Counted from the stretch's first letter, positions 1 to 7,963 are shown. The stretch: 64,000 nucleotides of DNA from Opacimonas sp014872805 (GCA_014872805.1 WKFN01000016.1:1-64000), one strand, 5' to 3'. Program-made: numbers and translations. Notes: generated by a model from the sequence alone, not told the origin.

Positions 1-102
1 AACAAAAAAATTATGTCGCCCGCAGGCGGGCTGGGACACAAACATGCAGGCGGCTTCGCCATTATAGCCTGCCTGTTTGTGCCCCATATTTAGGCGTTAG
101 GT
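1..102 (+). repeat. attC site (left part cut by window edge)
   Basis: The segment opens with AAC, which fits the end of an R'' core, and ends in GGCGTTAG, an R'-type core. Between them lies an imperfect palindrome: ggGACACAAACAtGCAGGC pairs with GCCTGCcTGTTTGTGCCC, with extrahelical bases as in folded attC sites. The expected cassette cut is between G96 and T97. It belongs to a cassette left of the window. Confidence 0.75.
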
Positions 103-106
103 GCCT

Positions 107-535
107 ATGGATAGCTCGTATCTCATAATCATTTGTGCAGTTGCTGGCCTTGTGTGGTTCGCTCTCGCGACCTGGAATGAAGGTCCTAGGAAAGCCAAGA
201 AGCTTGATAAGGCGTTTACAAATCGTAAGAGGTTGTCACCGCGCGAGTATTACGAAACATTCTTTCAACAAGAAGGTTTCTCTGAAGAAGTGGCTGTGGG
301 AGTCAGGGAGGTTCTCGAACAACAGCTTGATGTAGATCTTTCTAGGCTTTCGTCATGTGACGACTTTTCCAAAAATTTGAGCTTTTTTTGGGAGTTTGAT
401 TCAATGGCGGATGTTGCAATTGTCGTTGCATTAGAGAATAGGTTCTCTATAAAAATTTCAGACGACGAAGCATCATCGGCAAGGACAATTAAAGACCTAG
501 TTTGTTTGGTAGAGAGTAAGCGTAAAGGCACCTAA
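107..535 (+). CDS. Membrane-anchored acyl-carrier-like protein (integron cassette)
   Basis: A 142-residue protein with one N-terminal membrane helix (about residues 3-20), a basic linker, and a C-terminal domain resembling an acyl carrier protein. The DSM triad in FDSMADVAIVVALENRF sits where the 4'-phosphopantetheine serine (DSL) of carrier proteins is found, and ISDDEA...RTIKDLV matches the end of the ACP fold. I chose ATG 107; GTG 101 in the same frame is possible, and neither has a good ribosome site, as is common in cassettes. The stop codon overlaps the next attC core. No synthase or ligase partner is nearby, so the role is unknown. The carrier-like fold is inferred from pattern only. 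Confidence 0.6.
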   Translation: MDSSYLIIICAVAGLVWFALATWNEGPRKAKKLDKAFTNRKRLSPREYYETFFQQEGFSEEVAVGVREVLEQQLDVDLSRLSSCDDFSKNLSFFWEFDSMADVAIVVALENRFSIKISDDEASSARTIKDLVCLVESKRKGT

Positions 536-660
536 CAAGCGCATCAATTCGGTCGCTTCGCTCCCTGGGACATCAAAACTACGCGGCGATTAGTTTTGGT
601 GCTTCGCAAAGTTTAACCAATCGCCGCTACGTTTTGCTGCCCCTTATGCGGGCGTTATAT
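530..660 (+). repeat. attC site of the ACP-like cassette
   Basis: R''-type ACCTAAC at 530-536 and R'-type GCGTTATA at 653-660 flank a long imperfect palindrome: GGGACATCAAAACTACGCGG pairs with CCGC-TACGTTTTG-CTGCCCC. The stop codon of the upstream gene lies inside the first core, a typical cassette layout. Confidence 0.85.
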
Positions 661-675
661 GCCAAGGAGGCGAAA

Positions 676-993
676 TTGAATTTTCCAGATGATGCAGATG
701 GTGATGTTTTAACAAGGCTCTATGAATCTGGGTTCGATTTTTCTGAGTCGACTACTGTAGAATTCAATGTTGATTTTGATTCATGGCCCCCTCATCCAGA
801 TGCAATTTCAAAACTCAAAGAAGTTGCGGGTGCAGTTGAAATTTACGAACCCGATGGGGAATATAGCGGTTACGTTTTGTTTAAACTTCACCAAACCCTA
901 ACTTATGAGTTCGTAATCGAAACTCAGGAAATGGTGACTTCTCTCATGGCCAAGTACGGTGGAGTTTGTGAATCATGGGGTGTTTTGCACTAG
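676..993 (+). CDS. RraB-like ribonuclease E inhibitor domain protein (cassette)
   Basis: A 105-residue protein covering essentially one RraB domain. Family hallmarks are FDFSESTTVEFNVDFDSWPP near the N-terminus, a central EVYEP/GGYVL-like stretch (EIYEPDGEYSGYVL), LTYE, and the C-terminal GG.C.SWGVLH block. In enterobacteria RraB binds RNase E and changes its mRNA cleavage pattern; whether this small cassette copy does so is inference. The start is TTG 676, preceded by a strong AAGGAGG at 664-670; an upstream in-frame start would lie inside the attC. It is the only gene of its cassette and is followed at once by another attC. Confidence 0.75.
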   Translation: MNFPDDADGDVLTRLYESGFDFSESTTVEFNVDFDSWPPHPDAISKLKEVAGAVEIYEPDGEYSGYVLFKLHQTLTYEFVIETQEMVTSLMAKYGGVCESWGVLH

Positions 994-997
994 TGGC

Positions 998-1102
998 ATA
1001 TAACAAGGCAACACAAATCGGACCAAAATTCGCTGTCACATTTATTGCAAACGGCGCAACAAATGCGCCATTAACTTTTGGCCGTTGGTTACGACGTTAT
1101 AG
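998..1102 (+). repeat. attC site of the RraB-like cassette
   Basis: ATATAAC core at 998-1004 and GACGTTATAG at 1093-1102 bound an imperfect palindrome in which GGACCAAAA pairs with TTTTGGCC. The cassette junction is expected between G1096 and T1097. Confidence 0.75.
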
Positions 1103-1190
1103 CTCTGGTCAGGTCCGCACTCCCAATTTGTAATACTACTTAAATCACGTATAGTTTGCTATTCGTACGTTACTTACGTACACTTTGCTT

Positions 1191-1517
1191 ATGAAAAGTG
1201 TATTTGTTGAATCAAGCATATTTGAAAAGTACCGAAATGAATATCTCAATTACGAAGAGTTTCGACTGTTCCAAGCTGAACTAATGTCGAACCCGAAGCA
1301 AGGTGATGTAATTCAAGGTACAGGTGGTTTGCGAAAGATCCGAGTAGCAAGTAAAGGTAAAGGAAAGCGTGGTGGTTCACGTGTTATCTATTATTTCCTC
1401 GATGAAAAGCGTCGTTTTTATTTGCTAACCATTTACGGCAAAAATGAAATGGCAGACTTAACCGCATATCAAAAGAAACAGTTAAAAGCTTTTATGGAGG
1501 CGTGGCGCAATGAGTAA
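1191..1517 (+). CDS. higB: Type II toxin HigB (RelE/ParE-fold mRNA interferase)
   Basis: A 108-residue RelE-superfamily toxin that would cleave mRNA on the ribosome. The toxin core reads GTGGLRKIRVASKGKGKRGG, followed by RVIYYFLDEKRRFYLLTIYGK, a pattern seen in HigB-2/RelE proteins. From memory it is very close to HigB-2 of the Vibrio cholerae chromosomal integron. ATG 1191 is preferred; TTG 1185 is in frame. The 88-bp leader from the cassette junction (1097) is a plausible private promoter region, as expected for cassette TA pairs. The antitoxin start overlaps by 8 bp, which indicates translational coupling. The toxin-first order is typical of higBA. Confidence 0.92.
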   Translation: MKSVFVESSIFEKYRNEYLNYEEFRLFQAELMSNPKQGDVIQGTGGLRKIRVASKGKGKRGGSRVIYYFLDEKRRFYLLTIYGKNEMADLTAYQKKQLKAFMEAWRNE

Positions 1518-1824
1518 TCGTGACCTATTTGCAGAGCTAAGTTCTGCACTTGTTGAAGCTAAGGAGCATTCAGAGGGTAAAGTGACTCTGAAAACTCACC
1601 AAGTAAATGACATTAGTGAATTAGATATTTCGCCTGATGAAATAGTTAGTATTCGTGAGCAGTTTAATATGTCTCGTGGTGTATTTGCTCGTTTACTGCA
1701 TACATCATCACGCACATTGGAAAACTGGGAGCAAGGGCGTAGCGCACCTAATGGGCAAGCTGTTACTCTTCTAAAGTTGGTACAGCGTCATCCAGAAACA
1801 CTGTCGCACATCGCAGAGCTATAA
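1510..1824 (+). CDS. higA: Antitoxin HigA (XRE-family HTH)
   Basis: A 104-residue antitoxin. The N-terminal half (about 1-40) should wrap and neutralise the toxin. The C-terminal half holds an XRE helix-turn-helix, IREQFNMSRGVFARLLHTSSRTLENWEQG, here spanning about residues 49-77, that would bind the higBA promoter for autorepression. NGQAVTLLKLVQRHPE closes the domain as in HigA-2 relatives. It overlaps higB by 8 bp with GGAGG-like sequence inside the toxin 3' end. The pair stabilises cassette arrays in vibrios by penalising loss; the same role here is inference. Confidence 0.92.
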   Translation: MSNRDLFAELSSALVEAKEHSEGKVTLKTHQVNDISELDISPDEIVSIREQFNMSRGVFARLLHTSSRTLENWEQGRSAPNGQAVTLLKLVQRHPETLSHIAEL

Positions 1825-1911
1825 CAAAGCATTTAAGAGTGATTCGCAACGCTTGGCGGTTTCGCTTCGCTGTGACCTCACTGCGTTCGGCACGTCAATC
1901 AAGCGTTATGT
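1818..1911 (+). repeat. attC site of the higBA cassette
   Basis: GCTATAACAAAGC at the left and CAAGCGTTATGTG at the right form the cores. The layout TAACAAAGC(a)TTTAAGAG...GCGTTATG resembles the VCR family of vibrio attC sites. The higA stop lies in the first core. Confidence 0.8.
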
Positions 1912-1933
1912 GACTCAAGTTTCAGTTCCGTAA

Positions 1934-2038
1934 AAATTCGTACAAGAATGGTTAGAGTTACATAAACCTGAATTAAAAGAAAACTGGCGACGTGCTCAGC
2001 ATGGCGAGCCGCTAAACTACATAGCACCTTTGGAGTAG
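1934..2038 (+). pseudogene. DUF4160 protein, C-terminal remnant (cassette)
   Basis: Reading from 1934, in the frame after a TAA at 1931-1933, gives 34 residues: KFVQEWLELHKPELKENW followed by RRAQHGEPLNYIAPLE and a stop at 2036. This is the characteristic C-terminal end of DUF4160 proteins. The N-terminal half is missing, and the cassette junction lies only about 25 bp upstream, so the gene was cut when the cassette formed or decayed. DUF4160 genes usually sit directly before a DUF2442 gene, as here. Confidence 0.75.
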
Positions 2039-2042
2039 AACA

Positions 2043-2306
2043 ATGCTACACGTCAAAAACGCAAAGTACATTAACGACTTTAAGCTTTGGGTAAGTTTTG
2101 ATGATGATACATCTGGAGAGGTAGATCTCGAAAATAAATTATCAGGTCCGATGTTTGAGCCGTTAAAGGAGCAAACATTTTTCTCAAAAGTGTCGGTTGA
2201 TCCAGAGCTAGAAACTGTTGTTTGTTCGTATACTTGGTTGGTCTTCCAATATTGCTACATTTTTAATAACGTTAGGGTTGTTTGTTTTCGGTATGTTAGG
2301 TACTGA
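2043..2306 (+). CDS. DUF2442 domain protein with aberrant C-terminus
   Basis: 87 residues. The first ~58 (LHVKNAKYINDFKLWVSFDD, then SGEVDLENKLSGPMFEPLKE, FSKVSVDPELETVV) match DUF2442, which normally continues WPNGADLAPE and ends. Here the frame runs into unrelated residues (CSYTWLVFQYCYIF...) from about 2218 onward, suggesting that the 3' end of the gene and its attC were lost and replaced. It starts 4 bp after the DUF4160 remnant, the usual DUF4160-DUF2442 pairing. DUF2442 partners are thought to be TA-like, but function is not established. It is probably inactive. Confidence 0.6.
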   Translation: MLHVKNAKYINDFKLWVSFDDDTSGEVDLENKLSGPMFEPLKEQTFFSKVSVDPELETVVCSYTWLVFQYCYIFNNVRVVCFRYVRY

Positions 2307-2386
2307 TGAAAATTAGAGCAGCTATACAATCCGATTGGGACCTAATCTGGCCAATTTTTTAAGAAATCGTATCGGCAGGTGAAAGA

Positions 2387-2866
2387 ATGAAAATCCTATT
2401 GTTATTAATATCTCTTATGACCTTATGCTCATGCGTCACCTCAGTTATTTTAGTCGGTTGCGGGGCAACAGCCATCAATATGCCGTCTGCTGAGCCAGTT
2501 CACTTTAATGCCGTATTGGATGTCGATACTCAATCAGGTTGGGTTCAAGATTCGTTGACGCTCACTTGCGAAGTTAAAGAGAGAAAATGTTTAGGAGGAG
2601 ACTGGCGTGTCGTGTGGAAAGAACAAAACATTGCGAATTTTGATGTACCATTATCTCCACAATATCATGTGTCTATCACGGGACCTTCTTGCCGAAATGC
2701 CGAGTCCATGTCGATGAGTGATCGTTATGGTTATGTCGAAAAGATAACGGTGTTTGATTCATCTTCCATGCAATCAGTCTATGAAGGAGTTGCAAACAAT
2801 GAGAAGGTGAAGAAATACGGTTTCAAGTCATTATCGGTTAACGTAAACAAGGTTGATTTACCCTAA
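2387..2866 (+). CDS. Hypothetical lipoprotein
   Basis: 159 residues beginning with a signal peptide and a possible lipobox (LCSC, Cys about residue 16). The mature part is hydrophilic with four further cysteines (around LTCEVKERKC and SITGPSC), which may form disulfides in the periplasm. AGGTGAAAG just upstream gives a ribosome site for ATG 2387. No family recognised. It sits between the end of the cassette array and a degraded methyltransferase gene and may be recently acquired. Confidence 0.6.
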   Translation: MKILLLLISLMTLCSCVTSVILVGCGATAINMPSAEPVHFNAVLDVDTQSGWVQDSLTLTCEVKERKCLGGDWRVVWKEQNIANFDVPLSPQYHVSITGPSCRNAESMSMSDRYGYVEKITVFDSSSMQSVYEGVANNEKVKKYGFKSLSVNVNKVDLP

Positions 2867-3199
2867 TTCAGTATTGAGCATGTGAATATGTTCTGGTGTT
2901 ACTTCACAACCCCCACCAATGATCCTAGCCCCCACTGAACGCCATGACTGTGCAAATTTGGCATACTGTTTGGGCGTAAAATCTGTTCGTGTCTGAAGCG
3001 TTTTGACGGTTTCTCCAGGATAAAGTGAGGTAACCGATTCAAAGCCATTGGCATAAGCAGCAAATGTCACTCCATACCCTTCAATAATGGGCAATGCTTG
3101 TGTGATAGCTTCTGGCCGAGAACAATGTAGCAAAATTGCATCAGGAGAAAGAGGCAATTTTGCATGAACCGCATCGCGCAATGACTCTCCTCTAAGCAA
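2858..3199 (-). pseudogene. Homocysteine S-methyltransferase, C-terminal fragment
   Basis: The readable frame encodes the last ~113 residues of a homocysteine S-methyltransferase (MmuM/BHMT-like). GESLRDAV lies near the start of the fragment, then LLHCSRPEAI (first zinc-ligand region), and RIIGGGCEVTPEHI with the C-terminal zinc-binding cysteine. Normal proteins are about 300 residues, so the N-terminal two thirds of the barrel are absent. The break is at about 3199, with unrelated AT-rich DNA beyond. It converges with the lipoprotein gene, overlapping 9 bp. Probably a remnant left by the rearrangement that placed the cassette array here. Confidence 0.75.
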
Positions 3200-3332
3200 A
3201 TGATCTGGCTGGGTTTATTTATACACTCTTTTAATTGTTTTCCGATATATTGTCATTGACATATAAAATTCACATAATGTATGTTCGACATTCACGCGCG
3301 AAGTGTGTCAGACAGTTTTTAAGGTTAATGCA

Positions 3333-5102
3333 ATGAACATAACCCACCCTTTAAAAATAGCGCTAATTGGAACGGCGCTATTCATCACAGGATGTGGTGG
3401 CAGTAGTGATACAGCAAGTACTAGTGTGCCCAGTGCTAATTCCCCAACAAACACGGCCACTTCGAATTCAACCTCCACTACTTCAGCCAGTTCGCCTTCC
3501 AAAAATACATCCTCGACGACCGTTCAAAATGCATCGACGACGCCCCAGGACGCTGCGCGTTTTCTCACCCAAGCGACTTTCGGTCCGACTATGGCAGAAA
3601 TTGAAAAGGTTGCACAGTACGGTTTGGCGTCTTGGCTCGACGAGCAAGTCAATGCACCGATAAGTTCTCATCGTGCTAAAACCTTAGCGATTTTTAACGC
3701 CGATCAAAACGCAAAAGATAACAACGCAGACAGCCCTTGGGGCGGACATCGCTATGGCGCGTGGATGGATATTGCACTACATGGTGAAGACCAGTTACGC
3801 CAGCGCGTCGCGTTTGCGTTGAGTCAATTATTCGTGGTCTCAGATAAAAGTATTTTAGACGGCCAGCAATTAGATGTTGCGGGATATTATGATGGTCTTG
3901 CAGAGCATGCTTTTGGTAATTACCGAGACTTACTGGAGTATGTTACTCTCTCACCCGTCATGGGCGTGTATTTGAATATGTTGGGCAATGAAAAACCCGA
4001 CCTTGCCAATAATATCCGACCTGATGAAAACTACGCTAGGGAAGTCATGCAGTTATTTACCATTGGCTTAGATGAGCTGAACCTTGATGGTAGTCTCAAA
4101 CTGAATAACGGTCAGCCTATTCCGACCTATAATATTGACATAGTAAAAGCCTATGCCCATGTCTTTACCGGTTGGCATTTTCGCGGTACCACGGCTGACA
4201 CTTGGCATCGCTGGTGGCAAAATCGCAATTTTCGCAATCCAATGACCTTAGTACCGGAATACCATGCCCAAGATGTGCGTAAAGAGCTCCTCAATAATGT
4301 GATTGTTGAGCCGGGCACCGATGGGGAAACCGCCATGCAAATGGCCCTTGACAGTTTGTTTGAGCACCCCAATGTAGGACCCTTTGTCGCCAAACACATC
4401 ATTCAACGCTTAGTGACTTCCAACCCTACGCCACAATACATCGCTCGCGTGGCGCAAGTGTTTAATGATGATGGCTCTGGCGTACGGGGTAATTTGGAAG
4501 CGGTGGTGCGAGCGACTTTGTTAGACGATGAGGCGAGGAAGCCAATCAGTGAACAAGCATCGAGTTTTGGCAAAGTCAAAGAGCCGATTATTCGCGGTAT
4601 GCAATTAATTCGAGCCTTTGGTATTTATAAAGACGGAGAACTTGGCCCGCAGTGGCTAGAGTACCCACATAATCAGGCGCCATTAGCTGCGCCATCGGTC
4701 TTTAATTTTTTCTTAGATGATTTTTCGCCTGTCGGTCAGCTTGCAGACCTTGGTTTGGCAGCACCGGAGATGCAAATCATCAACGATACGTACATGGTGC
4801 GAAATTCCAATCATGCAGGCTGGTGGTCGATGTGGGTGCCAACCGCAGAAGAGGTGGATAGTGGTCATAACCGCGGCATGACCATTGACTATGCCAAGTT
4901 TACGCCCATGCTCGCCCAAAATGTCACCCCCTTTATTGATTATCTCGATTTGGTGTTGTTGTCAGGCGCTATGTCTGATGAGATGCGCACCGCCATGATT
5001 GACTATGATAACCAAGCCAAACAATGGCTTAATGATCGCGAGCGTATTCAAGAACTGGTTTTTTTGGTGACCGGTTCGCCTCAATTTGCCGTCCAACGAT
5101 AA
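3333..5102 (+). CDS. DUF1800 family secreted lipoprotein
   Basis: 589 residues from ATG 3333, chosen because a signal peptide with a lipobox (ITGCGG) begins right there and AAGG lies 12 bp upstream. A Ser/Thr-rich linker of ~45 residues follows, then the DUF1800 domain: DAARFLTQATFGPT at its start, LRQRVAFALSQLFV, DENYAREVMQLFTIGL, and PSVFNFF near the end. DUF1800 proteins are exported and of unknown biochemistry. They almost always precede a DUF1501 gene, which is the case 28 bp downstream, so the two probably act together in the envelope or outside the cell. Confidence 0.88.
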   Translation: MNITHPLKIALIGTALFITGCGGSSDTASTSVPSANSPTNTATSNSTSTTSASSPSKNTSSTTVQNASTTPQDAARFLTQATFGPTMAEIEKVAQYGLASWLDEQVNAPISSHRAKTLAIFNADQNAKDNNADSPWGGHRYGAWMDIALHGEDQLRQRVAFALSQLFVVSDKSILDGQQLDVAGYYDGLAEHAFGNYRDLLEYVTLSPVMGVYLNMLGNEKPDLANNIRPDENYAREVMQLFTIGLDELNLDGSLKLNNGQPIPTYNIDIVKAYAHVFTGWHFRGTTADTWHRWWQNRNFRNPMTLVPEYHAQDVRKELLNNVIVEPGTDGETAMQMALDSLFEHPNVGPFVAKHIIQRLVTSNPTPQYIARVAQVFNDDGSGVRGNLEAVVRATLLDDEARKPISEQASSFGKVKEPIIRGMQLIRAFGIYKDGELGPQWLEYPHNQAPLAAPSVFNFFLDDFSPVGQLADLGLAAPEMQIINDTYMVRNSNHAGWWSMWVPTAEEVDSGHNRGMTIDYAKFTPMLAQNVTPFIDYLDLVLLSGAMSDEMRTAMIDYDNQAKQWLNDRERIQELVFLVTGSPQFAVQR

Positions 5103-5129
5103 CTCGCTAGACTCGATAGGAAATTCAAC

Positions 5130-6473
5130 ATGAATAGAAGACAATTTTTAGCGACTTCCATCGGTGCCACACTTGGCGGTATGGCCAGTTTTTCAACATT
5201 AGCCAGTCAGTTACAACTTGGACAAGCGTTGTCGGCGCATCGTTTTAGTGATTATAAAGCCTTGGTTTGTATTTTTTTGTATGGCGGAAACGACAGCTTT
5301 AATTTATTGATCCCAACCGATGCTTCTAGCTACCAAGATTATGCATCCACCAGACAAACCCTCGCGGTACCTCGTGAACAGCTGATCGCTCTGAACCAGT
5401 CAGATGCCATGCCGTTAGCCATGCCAGATGCTGCCAGTGCACTGGCGGGATTGTTCAATAACGGGCGGGCGTCATTTGTTACGAATATTGGTCCCATGCT
5501 CGCGCCTGCGACCAAAACCGAATTACTCAATAATGATGCTTTGCAACCCCCTCAGTTATTTTCGCATAATGACCAGCAAGCGCTTTGGCAAAACGGCGTG
5601 ATGGATACCGGTACGACCTCAGGGTGGGGCGGGCGCATGGCAGATCTTCTAATGGACACGGATGCATCACTGCCATTGAGTTTCAGTCTTGGCGGGACGA
5701 ATTTGTTCCAATCTGGGCGTCAAGCGCAACACTATGTCATGAATACCGATGGGGTGGAGCAGTTTGGTGGCCTTGACCCGCAACATCATTGGAACAATCA
5801 CCGCATCGAACATTATTTGCGAATATTAAATGCGGCAGACGATACGTTTAGTCGTGCTTATGCCCAAAAACTCTTGGCTGTGCGTGAAAACAACGCGTTG
5901 TTAAGCGAAGCGCTCGCCGACATCCCAACAACGGATGTGACCTATGGCACAGGCGAAAATCTCGCCGAACAACTGCAAATGATCGCCCGCGTCATTCAAG
6001 CGCAATCTGTGCTAGGGCAAAGACGACAAATCTTTTTCGCTTCATTAGGTGGATTTGATACTCACGATGATCAAGTCAATCAGTTGCCGCGATTACAAAA
6101 CATATTAGCTGAGGCGATGGCCGGCTTTGATGCGGATTTACAAGCTCGCGGCATGGCCGATAACGTCGTGACGTTTACCCAGTCAGAATTCGGTCGAACT
6201 CTCACCTCCAATGGTGATGGGACTGACCACGGCTGGGCTGGTCATCAAGTGATTATGGGGACTCCGATTCAAGGTGGGCGCATTCAAGGTGATGTGCCAG
6301 AGCAAGTGATCAATAGTCAGAATGATTTGGGCGATGGTCGGATGATTCCCACCACATCGATTGAGCAGTTTGGCGCGCAAATCGCTCAATGGTTTGGTCT
6401 AGGGCAGTCTGAGATTGCGGATGTATTTCCGCATTATAGTCGTTTTGGTCGAGCGGGGTTTGAGTTGTTTTAA
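5130..6473 (+). CDS. DUF1501 family Tat-exported protein
   Basis: 447 residues. The N-terminus MNRRQFLATSIGATLGGMAS is a twin-arginine signal. The body belongs to DUF1501, a sulfatase/alkaline-phosphatase-fold family: VCIFLYGGNDSFNLL, SLGGFDTHDDQ, FTQSEFGRTLTSNGDGTDHGW. The conserved Asp/His residues of that fold (GGNDS, FDTHDDQ, GTDHGWAGH) are present, so it may bind metal. It follows the DUF1800 gene as an operon. Substrate unknown. Confidence 0.88.
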   Translation: MNRRQFLATSIGATLGGMASFSTLASQLQLGQALSAHRFSDYKALVCIFLYGGNDSFNLLIPTDASSYQDYASTRQTLAVPREQLIALNQSDAMPLAMPDAASALAGLFNNGRASFVTNIGPMLAPATKTELLNNDALQPPQLFSHNDQQALWQNGVMDTGTTSGWGGRMADLLMDTDASLPLSFSLGGTNLFQSGRQAQHYVMNTDGVEQFGGLDPQHHWNNHRIEHYLRILNAADDTFSRAYAQKLLAVRENNALLSEALADIPTTDVTYGTGENLAEQLQMIARVIQAQSVLGQRRQIFFASLGGFDTHDDQVNQLPRLQNILAEAMAGFDADLQARGMADNVVTFTQSEFGRTLTSNGDGTDHGWAGHQVIMGTPIQGGRIQGDVPEQVINSQNDLGDGRMIPTTSIEQFGAQIAQWFGLGQSEIADVFPHYSRFGRAGFELF

Positions 6474-6521
6474 TTTAAATTAACTAAAACTAATTAAGCC
6501 GAAATCGCGTATCATATTGAT

Positions 6522-7901
6522 ATGCAAAACATCACAAATCAATTAACTCCCTCTCATACTGATCTCTGGTTTTTACCCCTCGGGGGCACTGGTGAAATTG
6601 GCATGAATCTGAATCTCTATGGCCACTCCAATGCATGGCTCATGGTCGATTGTGGATCTACCTTTAATGTGCCACTTGACTCTAGTCAAGACCATGAAGA
6701 GCACGTAAAACGTCATGGTATGGTCATTCCCGATGCTAGCTTCATCATTGAGCGCAAAGACGATTTGCAAGCCATCGTGCTGACTCACGCGCACGAGGAT
6801 CACATTGGTGCGTTGCTACACATCTGGCCACAACTGCAAGTTCCCATGTATACCACGCGCTTTACCGCCGAAGTGATCCGGCGCAAATTTTACCAAGAAG
6901 ACTTGTATTACGAACTTCCGATTGTCGAAGTACAGCCTGGTGACGAGCTTGATTTAGGTCCTTTTACCGTCAAATGGTTACCCATCACCCATTCTATTCC
7001 TGAAACCCAGGCGTTATTGATCACCACTGAAGTAGGGCGCGTGTTACATACGGCGGATTGGAAAATCGATGATGCGCCGGTCATCGGCAATAAATTCAAA
7101 CCGAGTCGTTACAAAGCTCTCGGTGCCAAAGGGATCACTGCAATGGTTTGCGATTCGACCAATGCGCCCAAAGCCGACGATGTGTTATCTGAGCAAGCGT
7201 GTTTAAATGGATTGACTCAAGTTGTTAAGGCGCAACCGGCCAGAGTGGTGGTGACTTGTTTTGCCAGTAATATTGCTAGACTTGTTAGCTTGGCTCAGGT
7301 GGCTATTGCCACGGACAGATATATGGCAGTGTTTGGTCGTGCGCTTGAAAATATGATCAGCATTGCTCGTCAATGTGGTTATTGGCCAGAAGAGGCGGAA
7401 GTCATCCCCTCAAGACACATTGGGTATCTGCCCAAACATGAGGTATTGATTGTGGCGACAGGCAGTCAAGGTGAGCCGCGAGCAGCTCTAGCTAAACTGG
7501 CCGCCAACCGTCATCGTTGGTGTGATTTAGACGCTGGGGATAGCGTGATCTTTAGTTCCATGGTGATTCCCGGTAATGAAGCGTTTGTCGATAAAATCAC
7601 TCAGCAACTCAAAGAACGCGATATTCATGTCATTCAGCAAAATGATACGCAACACACTATTCATGTCTCGGGGCATGCGAACGCTGAAAACCTTGCCCAG
7701 ATGTATCGATGGGTAAAACCCAAATGTGCTATTCCCACTCATGGGGAAAGCTATCATATGGGCATCAATGCGCAAATCGCTCAACAAAACGGTGTACCTT
7801 CACAGCTGACCGGTCGCAATGGTGACTTATTTGTTATTGCTCCTGAACCCAGTATTCAGCGACAAGTTTCTGCCCCCAGCCGAATTCCCATTGACCAATA
7901 G
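6522..7901 (+). CDS. RNase J-like metallo-beta-lactamase ribonuclease
   Basis: 459 residues of the beta-CASP metallo-beta-lactamase family. PLGGTGEIGMN opens the fold, THAHEDH (about residues 88-94) carries the zinc ligands, LHTADWKID is the next metal-binding segment, CDSTNA follows, and HVSGHA lies in the beta-CASP part. The protein is shorter than typical ~555-residue RNase J because the C-terminal domain is missing. RNase J enzymes process and degrade RNA by endo- and 5'-3' exonuclease activity; gammaproteobacteria mostly rely on RNase E, so this is a supplementary enzyme. Only 48 bp separate it from the DUF1501 gene. Confidence 0.82.
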   Translation: MQNITNQLTPSHTDLWFLPLGGTGEIGMNLNLYGHSNAWLMVDCGSTFNVPLDSSQDHEEHVKRHGMVIPDASFIIERKDDLQAIVLTHAHEDHIGALLHIWPQLQVPMYTTRFTAEVIRRKFYQEDLYYELPIVEVQPGDELDLGPFTVKWLPITHSIPETQALLITTEVGRVLHTADWKIDDAPVIGNKFKPSRYKALGAKGITAMVCDSTNAPKADDVLSEQACLNGLTQVVKAQPARVVVTCFASNIARLVSLAQVAIATDRYMAVFGRALENMISIARQCGYWPEEAEVIPSRHIGYLPKHEVLIVATGSQGEPRAALAKLAANRHRWCDLDAGDSVIFSSMVIPGNEAFVDKITQQLKERDIHVIQQNDTQHTIHVSGHANAENLAQMYRWVKPKCAIPTHGESYHMGINAQIAQQNGVPSQLTGRNGDLFVIAPEPSIQRQVSAPSRIPIDQ

Positions 7902-7963
7902 TGAACTTTTAGTGTGTTGTGATGCGTATGCATAGTAGTACAACACAATAATAAAGGTACATT

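Noticed and set aside
634..676. Upstream in-frame start for the RraB-like protein at 634
   Set aside because: It would lie inside the attC site; TTG 676 has a strong AAGGAGG and matches the family start.
3367..3663. 98-codon open frame on the plus strand within the DUF1800 gene
   Set aside because: It is an out-of-frame shadow of the Ser/Thr-rich linker; Arg/Pro-rich and without family match.
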